A stretch of DNA of 64,000 nt from Bradyrhizobium sp. Lineage in GTDB: Bacteria > Pseudomonadota > Alphaproteobacteria > Rhizobiales > Xanthobacteraceae. Numbering within the stretch: the stretch's first letter is position 1; each line of letters starts with the position of its first letter. The notes beneath the pieces are model-generated. The model was given only the letters and a program-made list of their open reading frames with translations. It made no database searches and was not told the DNA's origin. The position numbers and the translations under genes are program-made. The stretch covers positions 434,001 through 498,000 of the forward strand of contig NZ_JALHLP010000001.1 of assembly GCF_022844465.1 (NCBI RefSeq), in the 5' to 3' direction. Below, in pieces: positions 25,053-34,165 of the stretch.

Positions 25053-25658
25053 CTACATCATCCCCATATCAAGCACGCCCGGCAGCTGCGCCAGGGGCAA
25101 GGCGGCGACGCCGAGCAGCATGGCGACTAGCGTCGCCAGCCGATGGTTGCCGCGGCGCTTGCCGCGCATCTGGCCGGCGATCCATTCCAGGACCTGGGCA
25201 TCGATGTGGGCAGCCCTGGCCGGGGCCCAGCTCTCGATGTCGGTGTCGGGCGACAGCGCCACCGTGCGCGGCGGCACCGGCAAACCGGACTCGGCGGCCG
25301 CATGATGGGCGACCGCCTTGGCCAAGAGGTCATCGAAGCGGCCATCGTCGCTGCGCTCGGCCGCAGCGTCGTTGATTTCGAACAGCGCCTCGATCTCGGC
25401 GCGGCTGACCGACTGATGCTCGACCGCGCTGGCGGTGAGGATGCGCGCGCACCAGGCGGCGTCATCGGCGTCGAGCGCGCGGGAAAAGTGGATGCGCCCG
25501 CGCGTGGTGGGGCCCTCGCCTGTGATCACGCCATCGCGGACAATGGTGAGCGCGTGAGCGGCTGTGTTGCGGCAGGATGGTTGGGGAATGTCAGGTGTTT
25601 CGACAGGCTTGATTTCAGCAGGCTTGACTTCAACAGGCTTGGCAGTGGCGGCAGACAT
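25053..25658 (-). CDS. Hypothetical protein with C-terminal membrane helix
   Basis: Protein of 201 aa (start MSAATAKP at 25658). A short N-terminal repeat of Val-Lys-Pro/Glu-Ile-Lys-Pro-type residues is followed by a soluble domain with an HFSRALDADDAAWCARILT-like segment, SRAEIEALFEINDAA, FDDLLAKAVAHHAA and GLPVPPRT. A final hydrophobic helix (about 180-200, LVAMLLGVAALPLAQLPGV) is probably a tail anchor. I do not recognise a named family. It stands alone; its promoter side faces a 375-bp non-coding stretch. Confidence 0.7.
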   Translation of the reverse strand: MSAATAKPVEVKPAEIKPVETPDIPQPSCRNTAAHALTIVRDGVITGEGPTTRGRIHFSRALDADDAAWCARILTASAVEHQSVSRAEIEALFEINDAAAERSDDGRFDDLLAKAVAHHAAAESGLPVPPRTVALSPDTDIESWAPARAAHIDAQVLEWIAGQMRGKRRGNHRLATLVAMLLGVAALPLAQLPGVLDMGMM

Positions 25659-26033
25659 CGTTGCACTTCTCAATTCTTCATTTCAGGGTCCAGCATTTCC
25701 ATGCCGGGGATGAACGACCGGTTAACGAATCGACATTCGCCTTTCGGCACTCTCATATCGTTGCCGATCAGCCGCAGTCACTTCCATCCACGCAGCGGCG
25801 GCAAAACGGCCGCGGTTGATGCAGGCCATAAGCGGCCAAATCGGGGCAGGCTGCCGGCCTCTCGCCGATGCGATTTTTTCGTCACGAGGACGCAGATTGC
25901 AACAAGTGTCCTGAGTTCCATTCTTTCGGAGAATGATTTCACCTTTTTGTTGAACAGGTTTCCTCAATCCCGACCTGACCATATATTCGCTCTCACGAAT
26001 TCCTCTGTATCCAGAACAAGATGAGAAAGTATC
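25659..26033. other. Non-coding gap between divergent genes
   Basis: About 375 bases between the hypothetical tail-anchored protein and the peroxiredoxin gene. I see no convincing gene, repeat or operator; the part next to the peroxiredoxin (25900-26020) is AT-richer than its surroundings, as expected for a promoter, but no clear -35/-10 pair was found. Confidence 0.5.
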
Positions 26034-26693
26034 ATGACGCTCCAGATTGGCGCCCTCGCCCCTGACTTCGAGGCCGAAACCACCGAGGGAAGAATCAAGT
26101 TCCACGACTGGATCGGCAACAGCTGGGCGATGTTGTTTTCGCATCCGAAGGATTTCACGCCGGTGTGCACCACCGAGCTCGGCGCTCTCGCAAAGTTGAA
26201 GCTGGAATTCGACAAGCGCGGCGTCAAGCTGATCGGGCTGAGCGTCGATCCCGTCGACAAGCACGCGAAATGGTCGGAGGACATCAGGGAGACGCAGGGC
26301 GCGGCGCCGAACTATCCGATGATCGGCGACACCGATTTCAACGTGTCGAAACTGTATGACATGCTGCCGGCGTCCACCTCAGGCGATCCGGCCGCGCGTA
26401 CCGCCGCCGACAACATGACCGTGCGCAACGTCTTCATCATCGGGCCGGACAAGAAGATCAAGCTGGTGCTGGTCTATCCGATGACGACGGGACGCAACTT
26501 CCAGGAGATACTGCGCGTGATCGATTCGCTGCAGATGACGGCCAAGCACCGCGTCGCGACGCCGGCCGACTGGAAACAGGGCGAGGACGTCATCATCGCG
26601 GGTTCGGTCAGCGACGACGAGGCCAGGACGATCTATCCGGCCGGCTGGAAGGCGCCGAAGCCGTATCTGAGGATCGTGCCGCAGCCGAAGTGA
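26034..26693 (+). CDS. 1-Cys peroxiredoxin (Prx6 class)
   Basis: Thiol peroxidase of 219 aa that reduces hydrogen peroxide and alkyl hydroperoxides. The peroxidatic Cys45 lies in HPKDFTPVCTTELG with the conserved Pro and Thr. No second cysteine exists anywhere in the protein, so it is a true 1-Cys type needing an external thiol. The long C-terminal arm (about residues 150-219, with VATPADWKQGEDVII and GWKAPKPYLRIVPQP) is typical of the Prx6 class. It is a single gene with its own upstream region. Confidence 0.96.
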   Translation: MTLQIGALAPDFEAETTEGRIKFHDWIGNSWAMLFSHPKDFTPVCTTELGALAKLKLEFDKRGVKLIGLSVDPVDKHAKWSEDIRETQGAAPNYPMIGDTDFNVSKLYDMLPASTSGDPAARTAADNMTVRNVFIIGPDKKIKLVLVYPMTTGRNFQEILRVIDSLQMTAKHRVATPADWKQGEDVIIAGSVSDDEARTIYPAGWKAPKPYLRIVPQPK

Positions 26694-26720
26694 CGGCTGC
26701 GATTACGAAGCGATCGAAGC

Positions 26721-26846
26721 CGTCATCCCGGAATGGTCCGAAGGACCATATCGCAGATGCGCGATTGCGCATCGGGGGATCTCGAGATTCTCGGGTGCGC
26801 AATTGCGCACCATAGTTCGATGCTGCGCATCGCCCCGGAATGACAG
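26721..26846. repeat. Intergenic palindromic repeat (CATTCCGGG family), copy B
   Basis: Nested inverted repeats bounded by TCATCCCGGAATGG and CCCCGGAATGACAG, with an inner GGTGCGCAATTGCGCACC palindrome (about 26794-26811) and GGATCTCGAGATTC. Between the peroxiredoxin gene and the convergent DUF2177 gene it could act as a two-way transcript end. Confidence 0.85.
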
Positions 26847-26848
26847 CC

Positions 26849-27250
26849 TCAGCCCCTCGGCACCAGCCAGTTCGCCAGCAGCAATCCGGCGGTCGACGAC
26901 ACCGCAGTCACGAACGAGCCCCAGGCGATGTCGACGACGACCACCGCCCAGCTCCAGTTCTTCAGCATCGCCATCGAGGTGAGCTCGAAGGTCGAATAGC
27001 AGAAGAAGCCGAACAGCGCGCCATAGAGCAGCGTCGACTGCCAGCTGGCGCCTGCCCCGCCGCTGACGAAAACCAGGATACCGGAGACATAGATCAGATA
27101 GAACAGCACTGCCGGCAACAGCCTGATGTCGCCCAGCATGCTCCCGACCTGCGAGAAGAAGAAGTCCTTGGCAAGGACGCCGAGGAACAGAAAATCGATC
27201 GGAATCAGAACGAGCAGCGTCAGCACGTAGAGCACGGCGTATCGGTTCAC
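26849..27250 (-). CDS. DUF2177 membrane protein
   Basis: Integral membrane protein of 133 aa with four predicted helices (about residues 6-25, 40-60, 68-85 and 105-128). It has the DUF2177 pattern IPIDFLFLGVLAKDFF and later GALFGFFCYSTFELTSMAMLKNW. The family has no known function. The start is the GTG at 27250 because GGAGG lies five bases upstream; the longer frame begins at TTG. It is co-oriented with the chemotaxis receptor upstream, with a 108-bp gap. Confidence 0.88.
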   Translation of the reverse strand: MNRYAVLYVLTLLVLIPIDFLFLGVLAKDFFFSQVGSMLGDIRLLPAVLFYLIYVSGILVFVSGGAGASWQSTLLYGALFGFFCYSTFELTSMAMLKNWSWAVVVVDIAWGSFVTAVSSTAGLLLANWLVPRG

Positions 27251-27358
27251 AGTGTCCTCCAAGGCCGCATGCCAGGGGCGATCATGCGCAATACCGAGGA
27301 AGATACGAACCGACGGGCCCCCGGTTTCACCGGGAGCCTCGGTGCCGTCACCGCGCGA

Positions 27359-29095
27359 TCAGGCCGCGCGGACGCGGTGGAGGAACTTGTCGACCTCGGC
27401 CTTCAGGTGCAGGCTCTCGCTCGACAGGTTCTGGGCGGATTCGAACATCCGGTTCGATGTCTTGCCGGTCTCCTCGGCGCCCTGCGCCGCGTCGCGGATG
27501 GTAACGGCGACGTCAGCCGTTCCGCTCGCAGCCGCCCGGACGCTCTCGGCGATGTTCTGGGTCGCGCCGCGCTGCTGCTCGACCGCCGCCGAAATCGAGG
27601 TTGCGATATCGCTGATCCGTTCGATGGTCTGGCCGATCGCCTTGATCGCGCTGACCGACTCCCGGGTCGCAGACTGCATGTTGCCGATCTGGCTGGAGAT
27701 CTCCTCGGTCGCCTTCGCGGTCTGGCCGGCGAGGCTCTTGACCTCCTGCGCCACCACGGCAAAACCGCGGCCCGCTTCCCCGGCCCGCGCTGCCTCGATG
27801 GTGGCGTTCAGCGCCAGAAGATTGGTCTGCTCCGCGATCGAGGTGATGAGCTTCACCACGTCGCCGATCCGCGCGCCGGCTTCCGACAAGTCGTTGATGC
27901 GCTGGTCGGTGGCGGTGGCCTGCTTGACCGCGTCGGCCGCGATTCCGTTCGATTCCTGGACCCGGCGGGTGATTTCCACGATCGAGTTGGAAAGCTCGTC
28001 GCACGCGGTCGCCGCGGTGCGGACGTGTTCGGACGCGGTCTCCGAAGCGCCGGCCGACTTCCCCGACAGGCCGGCGGTGGCGCGTGCGGCTTCGGTCAGC
28101 TGTCGCGCCACGCGTTCGAATTCCCCGGATGCGTTCAGCACTTTTTCGATGATGCCGCCAACGCCGGTCTGGAACTCGTCGACGAACCCGCGCAGCTCCG
28201 ATTTGCGCTGCTCGGCGGCGGCCGCAGCGGCGGCGGTCTGCTCGTCGCGCATCCGGCGGCGTTCGATCGAGTTGCTCTTGAACACAGCGATGGTCCGCGC
28301 GATCTCGCCGATCTCGTCCTTTCGGTCATGATAATCGATCGCCACGTCGGTGTTGCCGTCGGCGATTGCCGTAAGCGACGCCGTGACCGAGCCCAGCGGC
28401 TTGGTCACGCGGCGCACGATCAGCATGGTGAGAACCATGACCAGCAGCGCGGCGACGCCGGCCGCGATGGCCATATTCCAGATCGCCTGCGACAGCATCG
28501 CCTCGAACTGCGCGATCGGAATTCCGACATAGAGCAGGCCGATCACTTTTCCGGCCGGATTCAGGATGGGATAGTAAGCCGTCATGAACGACCTGCCGAA
28601 CAGCGTCGCCGGCCCCTTGTAGGGCTCGCCGCGGCGCACGAAGGGCTGAGCGGGATGGTCGGCGGCGAGCTGGGTGCCGACCGCGCGGTCGCCGTTCTCC
28701 TTTTTGACGTTGGTGGTGCGGCGGATGTACTGGTTGCTGGCCTCGTCATGAACGAACAGGGTCGCGTTGCCGCCGGCATAACCGACCGCGCGATCGACGA
28801 TCGCGTGGTCCTTGAACTCCGGCATGCGCGGGATTTCAGCGCGGACGACCTGGCCATCCTTCACGACGATCTTGGCATCGCCGTGGGTCTCGGCAAACGC
28901 CAGGCCCAGCGTGCGCAGATTGCCCTCGATGTCATGCAGCGCCCTGGCGCCGAACTCCGTGGTCAGCGACCAGTGTGCCGCTCCCACCACCAGCGCGGTA
29001 TTTACTCCGATCAGGAATATGGCGCAGAAAACAGCCTTGGTCCCGAGCTTAAGCTGCAGCGCAGGTACAAACTTTCCGATGGACAACGTAGCCAT
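27359..29095 (-). CDS. Methyl-accepting chemotaxis protein with extracytoplasmic sensor
   Basis: Chemoreceptor of 578 aa. A first membrane helix (about residues 20-42) is followed by a periplasmic Cache-like sensor (about 45-185, with [20 protein letters not shown] near its end). A second helix lies at about 192-212, then a HAMP domain (about 213-270), and the cytoplasmic signalling hairpin contains the near-invariant tip [21 protein letters not shown] followed by RGFAVVA. It ends in [11 protein letters not shown] and lacks a NWETF-type tether for CheR. It would steer motility through CheA/CheW; no che genes are in this window. The start MATLSIGK is preferred. Confidence 0.95.
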   Translation of the reverse strand: MATLSIGKFVPALQLKLGTKAVFCAIFLIGVNTALVVGAAHWSLTTEFGARALHDIEGNLRTLGLAFAETHGDAKIVVKDGQVVRAEIPRMPEFKDHAIVDRAVGYAGGNATLFVHDEASNQYIRRTTNVKKENGDRAVGTQLAADHPAQPFVRRGEPYKGPATLFGRSFMTAYYPILNPAGKVIGLLYVGIPIAQFEAMLSQAIWNMAIAAGVAALLVMVLTMLIVRRVTKPLGSVTASLTAIADGNTDVAIDYHDRKDEIGEIARTIAVFKSNSIERRRMRDEQTAAAAAAAEQRKSELRGFVDEFQTGVGGIIEKVLNASGEFERVARQLTEAARATAGLSGKSAGASETASEHVRTAATACDELSNSIVEITRRVQESNGIAADAVKQATATDQRINDLSEAGARIGDVVKLITSIAEQTNLLALNATIEAARAGEAGRGFAVVAQEVKSLAGQTAKATEEISSQIGNMQSATRESVSAIKAIGQTIERISDIATSISAAVEQQRGATQNIAESVRAAASGTADVAVTIRDAAQGAEETGKTSNRMFESAQNLSSESLHLKAEVDKFLHRVRAA

Positions 29096-29201
29096 AGCGG
29101 CGAATCCCCCCAAGAAGCGCGCTCAATCTGACATTCGTTGATTACAAACGGATTAATTTCACAACCCTAGGTTCGAACCGATCGATGGAGACCGTTTGCG
29201 C

Positions 29202-30674
29202 ATGACCGCCAGCCGCCCCGCCATCGTCTGGTACCGCGATGACCTCCGCCTGTCCGACCACCCCGCCCTGCACGCGGCGTCCAAGGCCGGCGGGCCGGTT
29301 ATCTGTCTCTACGTGCTCGACGAAGGTAGCCGGGCGACCTGGGCGGCGGGAGCCCGACCGCCTGGGGGCGCGGCCCGCTGGTGGCTGGCGCAGTCGCTGC
29401 GCGCCTTGCAGGCAAGCTTGCGCGCGCGCGGCGCGTCGCTGGTGTTACGAAACGGCGCTGCCACCGAAATCATCCCCACGCTGGCCCGCGAAACAGGCGC
29501 CGGCGCGGTGTTCTGGAACGAAATCGCCCAGGCGCCGCACCGGGCGATCGAGGATCAGATCGCTGCGTCGCTCGGCGAGATCGGCGTGATCGCACACGGG
29601 TTTCCTGGCGATCTCCTCGCGACCCCGAACCAGATCCGCAGCAAGGAGACCCGGGGCTTGCGGGTGTTCACGCCGTTCTGGCGGCGGGTGCAGGCGCTCG
29701 GCGATCCGCCGCAGCCGCTACCGGCGCCGAGGACGCTGACCGGCGCTGCGACCCTGGCAAGCGATCTGCTCGAAAGCTGGGGCCTTGAACCGGCGAGGCC
29801 GGACTGGGCCGGCGGCTTGCGCCAAACCTGGCGGCCGGGCGAGGCGTCGGCGCAGGCCCGCCTCAAGGCGTTCCTGGCTGAAGGCATCTTCGGCTATTCC
29901 GGCGATCGCGACCGGCCCGACCGCGACGGCACCTCGCGGCTTTCCCCGCACCTTCGCTTCGGCGAAATCAGCCCGCGACAGGTCTGGCACGCCGCGCGCT
30001 TTGCCGCGGCCGAGCGCCCTCGCCTGTCGGCCGACATCGACAAATTCCTCAGCGAACTCGGCTGGCGCGAGTTCTGCCGGCATCTGCTGTTCGACGTCCC
30101 TGACCTTGCCACGCGCAACCTGCAGCCGGCCTTTGACGATTTTCCCTGGAAGGACGATGCCAGGGCATTGCAGGCCTGGCAGCGCGGCCGGACCGGCTAC
30201 CCGATCGTCGATGCCGGGATGCGGCAACTCTGGCACACCGGCGTGATGCACAACCGGGTGCGGATGGTGGTGGCCTCGTTCCTGGTCAAGCATCTGCTGA
30301 TCGACTGGCGCTGCGGCGAGCAATGGTTCTGGGATACGCTGGTCGACGCCGATCCCGGCAGCAACCCCGCGAACTGGCAGTGGGTGGCCGGCTCGGGCGC
30401 AGACGCAGCACCCTACTTCCGCGTCTTCAATCCGATCCTGCAGGGCAAGAAGTTCGATCCCGACGGCGCCTATGTCAGGCTCTGGGTGCCGGAGTTGCAG
30501 CGACTGCCCGATCAACTGATCCACCAGCCATGGACGGCATCCCCACTCGAGCTCGCAAGCGCGGGCGTTCGACTCGGCGCGACCTATCCACACCCGATCG
30601 TCGATCACAAGGCGGGACGCGAACGCGCGCTCGCGGCCTACGCGACCATCCGCGGCAAGGGATCGGACGCATGA
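29202..30674 (+). CDS. phrB: Deoxyribodipyrimidine photolyase (CPD photolyase)
   Basis: Flavoprotein of 490 aa that uses blue light to split cyclobutane pyrimidine dimers. The N-terminal antenna domain (about residues 5-135, IVWYRDDLRLSDHPAL) is followed by a FAD-binding helical domain with SRLSPHLRFGEISPRQVWH (about 246-264), ELGWREFCRHLL (about 285-296) and the family signature WCxG-like region MRQLWHTGVMHNRVRMVVASFLVK (split; about 345-368). GSNPANWQWVAG (about 385-396) lies near the active site. Length and motifs fit the class I CPD enzyme, not a plant-type cryptochrome. The ATG at 29202 is the first true ATG. Confidence 0.96.
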   Translation: MTASRPAIVWYRDDLRLSDHPALHAASKAGGPVICLYVLDEGSRATWAAGARPPGGAARWWLAQSLRALQASLRARGASLVLRNGAATEIIPTLARETGAGAVFWNEIAQAPHRAIEDQIAASLGEIGVIAHGFPGDLLATPNQIRSKETRGLRVFTPFWRRVQALGDPPQPLPAPRTLTGAATLASDLLESWGLEPARPDWAGGLRQTWRPGEASAQARLKAFLAEGIFGYSGDRDRPDRDGTSRLSPHLRFGEISPRQVWHAARFAAAERPRLSADIDKFLSELGWREFCRHLLFDVPDLATRNLQPAFDDFPWKDDARALQAWQRGRTGYPIVDAGMRQLWHTGVMHNRVRMVVASFLVKHLLIDWRCGEQWFWDTLVDADPGSNPANWQWVAGSGADAAPYFRVFNPILQGKKFDPDGAYVRLWVPELQRLPDQLIHQPWTASPLELASAGVRLGATYPHPIVDHKAGRERALAAYATIRGKGSDA

Positions 30675-30751
30675 GCGCAACCGCCAATCCCCGGATTTGC
30701 AATGCCCGGCCGGCAGGTTCGAAACGGACAGGAACGCGAGCGCATCGCAGG

Positions 30752-31285
30752 TCAGTCAACCGGACGCCGGAGATCTATTTCCATGACAAAGTTTTCGTAG
30801 GCCTGGTCGGCGATCACGAACGGCGTCGTACCGATCTTGCGGAAGCCATGACGCAGATAGAAATCGATCGCCCGGCTGTTTGCGGCTTCGACCGTCAGCC
30901 ACGCGCTCCCGGCTCCCGTGCCCGTTCGGCAATGATCCAGGGCGCGCCGCAGCAGCGCCGCGCCCCGACCGCTCGACTGGTGCCTGGGCTGAACGTACAG
31001 AGTCGTGATTTCGAGCGGCGAGCAGCCCGCCAGCTTGGGCGTGGAGGTCGAACACACCGTCACGAAACCATCAATTCCCACCCGGTTTTGCGATACAAAG
31101 ATCGCCCAATCGGGATCGCCGATGGCGCTTCGAAACTTCTGCGCCGTGAACTCGGACAGGACGTAGTCCGCGAACACAGGACTAACGCCCTCGCGGACAT
31201 AGGTGTTGAGCCAGACTTCGATGCTCACCGCAACCAGGCCCGCCGCGTCACCTTCTTCAGCCTTCCTGATCATGCCCACTCGCAT
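30752..31285 (-). CDS. GNAT-family N-acetyltransferase
   Basis: Acetyl-CoA-dependent acetyltransferase of about 177 aa. The GNAT fold shows MIRKAEEGDAAGLVAV at the start, then LEITTLYVQPRHQSSGRGAALLRRAL, whose Q/R-x-x-G-x-G/A loop (SSGRGAA) binds acetyl-CoA, then LTVEAANSRAIDFYLRHGFRKIG (motif B) at the end. These marks are diagnostic. The start is taken at MRVGM (31285); a longer frame to 31381 has no support. The substrate is unknown. It converges on phrB and is co-oriented with the DMT transporter gene, 108 bp away. Confidence 0.88.
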   Translation of the reverse strand: MRVGMIRKAEEGDAAGLVAVSIEVWLNTYVREGVSPVFADYVLSEFTAQKFRSAIGDPDWAIFVSQNRVGIDGFVTVCSTSTPKLAGCSPLEITTLYVQPRHQSSGRGAALLRRALDHCRTGTGAGSAWLTVEAANSRAIDFYLRHGFRKIGTTPFVIADQAYENFVMEIDLRRPVD

Positions 31286-31393
31286 CGTTTTGAAACAGGC
31301 CTCGCCATCGGCGCGGAGAGCTACGATGGCAGGCCAGGTCCGGCAACCGCGCAAAGGGTCGCAATCGACCCGGCGGTCCATCAGCGCGTCGGG

Positions 31394-32278
31394 CTAGCCC
31401 CTCGCCGACGAGCCACGGTTGACCAGCAGCACGGCCGCGGCGCAGGCGACCATGCCTGTTATCGCGATCGCGTCGAGTCGCTCGTCGAACAGGACGTAGG
31501 CCATCAGTGCGGTCACCGCCGGCACCAGATAGAACAGGCTTGCCACGGAAGTGGCGGCCGAGCGGCGGATCAGCCAATACAGCAGCCCGATCGACCCGAT
31601 CGACAGCACCACCGCAAGCCAGGCCAGCGCCAGCACGAATTCGGCGGTCCAGCGCACCACATTGGTTTCGAACAACCAGGCGCCGAGGGCAAACAAGATC
31701 GCAACGGCAATGAATTGCACGAGATTGCCGGCGCGCCAGTCGATCGCGTTGCAGTATCGCCGCTGATAAAGCGTGCCGAGCGTGATGCTCACCAGCGATA
31801 CGCCCGATGCCATCCATCCCCACCCCGCCTCGCCGCTCATCGGCCGGTCGTGCAGGATCAGCACCACGCCGGCGAGCCCGATCGACAATCCGGTCCACTG
31901 GATCGGCGTCACGCGCTCGCCGAGCCAGCGGCTCGCGATCGTCGAGGTCAGGATCGGCTGCAGGCCCGGAATCAGGGCGGAGAGTCCCGCCGGAATCGAA
32001 TGCGCAATCGCAATCGCGGTGCCACCGAGATAGAACCCATGCACCAGAATGCCGGCAACCGCGCTGTGCATGACGCCCACGCGATCCGGCCAGCGTGGCC
32101 GCACCGCCAGGACGATAATCGCCATCAGCGCCACCACGCACACCATGCGGATCGCGAGGTAGGTAAGCGGCTCGGCGCCGCTGAGCACGTATTTGGTGCC
32201 GATGAAACCGGTGCTCCAGAGCACCACGAAAATCGCCGGGGCCGCGCGCGCGGCAATTTTTTCGAGGTCGCTGGTCAT
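31394..32278 (-). CDS. EamA/DMT-family inner-membrane transporter
   Basis: Transporter of 294 aa with about ten membrane helices in two EamA repeats. It has typical stretches: FVVLWSTGFIGTKYVLSGAEPLTYLAIR in the first helices, LVHGFYLGGTAIAIAHSIPAGLSALI with the repeat-1 signature, and YWLIRRSAATSVASLFYLVPAVTALMAYV in repeat 2. Members export metabolites or amino acids, and the substrate cannot be told. The start MTSDLEK (32278) gives a full-length protein; the much longer open frame to 33580 is read-through of the opposite-strand dehydrogenase. It is divergent from frmA (142 bp). Confidence 0.92.
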   Translation of the reverse strand: MTSDLEKIAARAAPAIFVVLWSTGFIGTKYVLSGAEPLTYLAIRMVCVVALMAIIVLAVRPRWPDRVGVMHSAVAGILVHGFYLGGTAIAIAHSIPAGLSALIPGLQPILTSTIASRWLGERVTPIQWTGLSIGLAGVVLILHDRPMSGEAGWGWMASGVSLVSITLGTLYQRRYCNAIDWRAGNLVQFIAVAILFALGAWLFETNVVRWTAEFVLALAWLAVVLSIGSIGLLYWLIRRSAATSVASLFYLVPAVTALMAYVLFDERLDAIAITGMVACAAAVLLVNRGSSARG

Positions 32279-32419
32279 TGCCGCCCCTGTTGCCCGATCA
32301 TATGCTATGCGGCAACAACCGATCGCGCGGGGTGACCTGCGCGATTTGACATATCGAAGACCCGACCGACGACCCCTTGGGTTGGAACTGCAGCCCTGGA
32401 TTTGCAATGAGGAAATACC

Positions 32420-33547
32420 ATGGACGTTCGCGCCGCCGTCGCCGTCGCTGCCGGCAAGCCGCTGGAAGTCACCACCGTTCAGCTCGAGGGGCCGCGTGAG
32501 GGCGAAGTGCTGGTCGAGATCAAGGCGACCGGCGTTTGCCACACCGACGAGTTCACCTTGTCGGGCGCTGATCCAGAGGGTTTGTTTCCGGCCATCCTGG
32601 GCCACGAAGGTGCAGGCATCGTGGTCGATGTCGGCAAGGGCGTCACCAGCGTCAGCAAGGGCGATCACGTCATTCCGCTGTACACGCCGGAATGCCGGCA
32701 GTGCCCGTCCTGCCTGTCGCGCAAGACCAATCTCTGCACCGCGATCCGCGCCACGCAGGGCCAGGGCCTGATGCCGGACGGCACCTCGCGTTTCTCGATC
32801 GGCGGCAAGCCGGTTCACCACTATATGGGGACCTCGACGTTTGCGAATTACACGGTGCTGCCGGAGATCGCGGTCGCGAAGATCCGGAACGACGCGCCGT
32901 TCGACAAGGTCTGCTACATCGGTTGCGGGGTGACGACGGGGATCGGCGCGGTCATCAACACCGCGAAGGTCGAGCAAGGCGCAAAGGCGATCGTGTTCGG
33001 CCTCGGCGGCATCGGCCTCAACGTGTTGCAGGGCCTGCGGCTGGCCGGCGCCGACATGATCGTCGGCGTCGACATCAACAACGACCGCAAGGCGTGGGGC
33101 GAGCGCTTCGGCATGACGCATTTTGTCAATCCGAAGGAACTCGGCAAGGATCTGGTTCCCCACCTCGTCGACATGACGAAGTCGGGCGCGGACCAGATCG
33201 GCGGCGCCGACTACACGTTCGACTGCACCGGCAACGTCACGGTGATGCGGCAGGCGCTGGAAGCCTGTCATCGCGGCTGGGGCCAGTCGATCGTCATCGG
33301 CGTGGCGCCGGCGGGCGCTGAAATCTCGACGCGGCCGTTCCAACTGGTGACCGGCCGGGTCTGGAAGGGCACCGCCTTTGGCGGCGCCAGGGGCCGCACC
33401 GACGTGCCGAAAATCGTCGACTGGTACATGCAGGGCAAGATCCAGATCGACCCGATGATCACGCATGTGATGCCGCTGGCCGAGATCAACAACGCCTTCG
33501 AACTGATGAAGCGCGGTGAGTCGATCCGGGGCGTGGTGACGTTCTAG
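32420..33547 (+). CDS. frmA: S-(hydroxymethyl)glutathione dehydrogenase / class III alcohol dehydrogenase
   Basis: Zinc-dependent dehydrogenase of 375 aa acting in glutathione-dependent formaldehyde detoxification: it oxidises S-hydroxymethylglutathione (and reduces S-nitrosoglutathione in relatives). The catalytic-zinc region is ATGVCHTDEFTLSG and GHEGAGIVVDVG. The structural zinc is bound by the cysteine cluster in ECRQCPSCLSRKTNLC. The NAD fold has IVFGLGGIGLNVLQGLRLAG. Length and motif set are those of class III ADH. No S-formylglutathione hydrolase gene is next to it. It is a stand-alone transcription unit. Confidence 0.96.
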   Translation: MDVRAAVAVAAGKPLEVTTVQLEGPREGEVLVEIKATGVCHTDEFTLSGADPEGLFPAILGHEGAGIVVDVGKGVTSVSKGDHVIPLYTPECRQCPSCLSRKTNLCTAIRATQGQGLMPDGTSRFSIGGKPVHHYMGTSTFANYTVLPEIAVAKIRNDAPFDKVCYIGCGVTTGIGAVINTAKVEQGAKAIVFGLGGIGLNVLQGLRLAGADMIVGVDINNDRKAWGERFGMTHFVNPKELGKDLVPHLVDMTKSGADQIGGADYTFDCTGNVTVMRQALEACHRGWGQSIVIGVAPAGAEISTRPFQLVTGRVWKGTAFGGARGRTDVPKIVDWYMQGKIQIDPMITHVMPLAEINNAFELMKRGESIRGVVTF

Positions 33548-33662
33548 CTTGCATGGATGCCGCTGATCGGCTTTCCGCAACTTTTCTGCCGTGTGCTCTG
33601 GAATGAGACCCCAATCCGGCCAGAAAAGCGTTTAGTATGGTGGAAATCATCGGAGAATCGAC

Positions 33663-33920
33663 ATGACCAAATCCAGGTTTCTCGCCGCCTTCGCCCTGCT
33701 GTCCGCCGCGGTTCTCGCCCCGACCCTCGCGGACGCCCGCCATGATCGGCATCACCGCCAGAACTGGGGGCTGCCCTACCATATCAGCTTCCTGCACAAT
33801 TACGGCCCCGGCCCACAACCCGGCACCTTCGCCTATTATGATGGCCCGTCCACCAACCACTGCCGCCAGAGCGCCGCCGCCTACATCGGCCAGGACCGTC
33901 GCCGGCACCCCTGTTACTAG
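33663..33920 (+). CDS. Small secreted His/Tyr-rich protein
   Basis: Protein of 85 aa. A signal peptide (about residues 1-25, FLAAFALLSAAVLAPTLADA) is followed by a short mature part with HDRHHRQNWGLPYHIS and NYGPGPQPGTFAYYDG, and two Cys near the end (NHCRQSAAAYIG, HPCY) that may form a disulfide. A GGAGA six bases before the ATG supports the start. The His cluster could bind metal (inference). Function is unknown. A dispersed repeat begins two bases after its stop codon. Confidence 0.65.
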   Translation: MTKSRFLAAFALLSAAVLAPTLADARHDRHHRQNWGLPYHISFLHNYGPGPQPGTFAYYDGPSTNHCRQSAAAYIGQDRRRHPCY

Positions 33921-33921
33921 A

Positions 33922-34020
33922 GCATGATCCGGAAAAGTGTGCAGCGGTTTTCCGAAAAGATCATGCTCAAACAAATAGCTAAAGCGGGATGACGATTCGA
34001 AGAAAAGTCACCCCGCTTTA
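33922..34020. repeat. Composite dispersed palindromic repeat, copy 2
   Basis: First part (33922-33972) is identical to 9060-9110: GCATGATC...GATCATGC ends around AGTGTGCAGCGGTTTTCCG. It is followed at 33980-34020 by a second hairpin (TAAAGCGGGATGAC with GTCACCCCGCTTTA). The second hairpin differs in sequence but not in design from the one after copy 1. The repeat lies between a secreted-protein gene and tRNA-Arg. Confidence 0.85.
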
Positions 34021-34072
34021 AGCCGCCGCGGCTGGCCCTCTCAGGCCAAGTCTGATAATCGAGCCCTTGCAC

Positions 34073-34149
34073 GCGCTCGTAGCTCAGCTGGATAGAGCAT
34101 CGGATTTCGATTCCGAGGGCCGGGAGTTCGAATCTCTCCGAGCGCGCCA
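34073..34149 (+). tRNA. tRNA-Arg (anticodon TCG)
   Basis: A 77-base tRNA with perfect acceptor pairing GCGCTCG/CGAGCGC, discriminator G and an encoded CCA (34147-34149). D-arm AGCTCAGCTGGATAGAGC; anticodon stem TCGGA/TCCGA with loop TTTCGAT, so the anticodon is TCG; T-arm GAGTTCGAATC. It reads CGA arginine codons and, with wobble modification, others of the box. Confidence 0.96.
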
Positions 34150-34165
34150 GATTTCCAACCACCCG

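Noticed and set aside
26840..29131. 763-codon plus-strand frame across DUF2177 and the chemotaxis receptor
   Set aside because: His/Arg/Asp-rich antisense translation with no domain; the minus strand encodes a clear receptor.
30323..32335. 670-codon plus-strand frame after phrB
   Set aside because: Reads through the reverse of the GNAT and EamA genes; composition is Arg/His-rich with no domain.
31394..33580. 728-codon minus-strand frame overlapping frmA
   Set aside because: The C-terminal 294 residues are a normal EamA transporter starting at 32278; everything before it is the reverse of frmA and has no family features.
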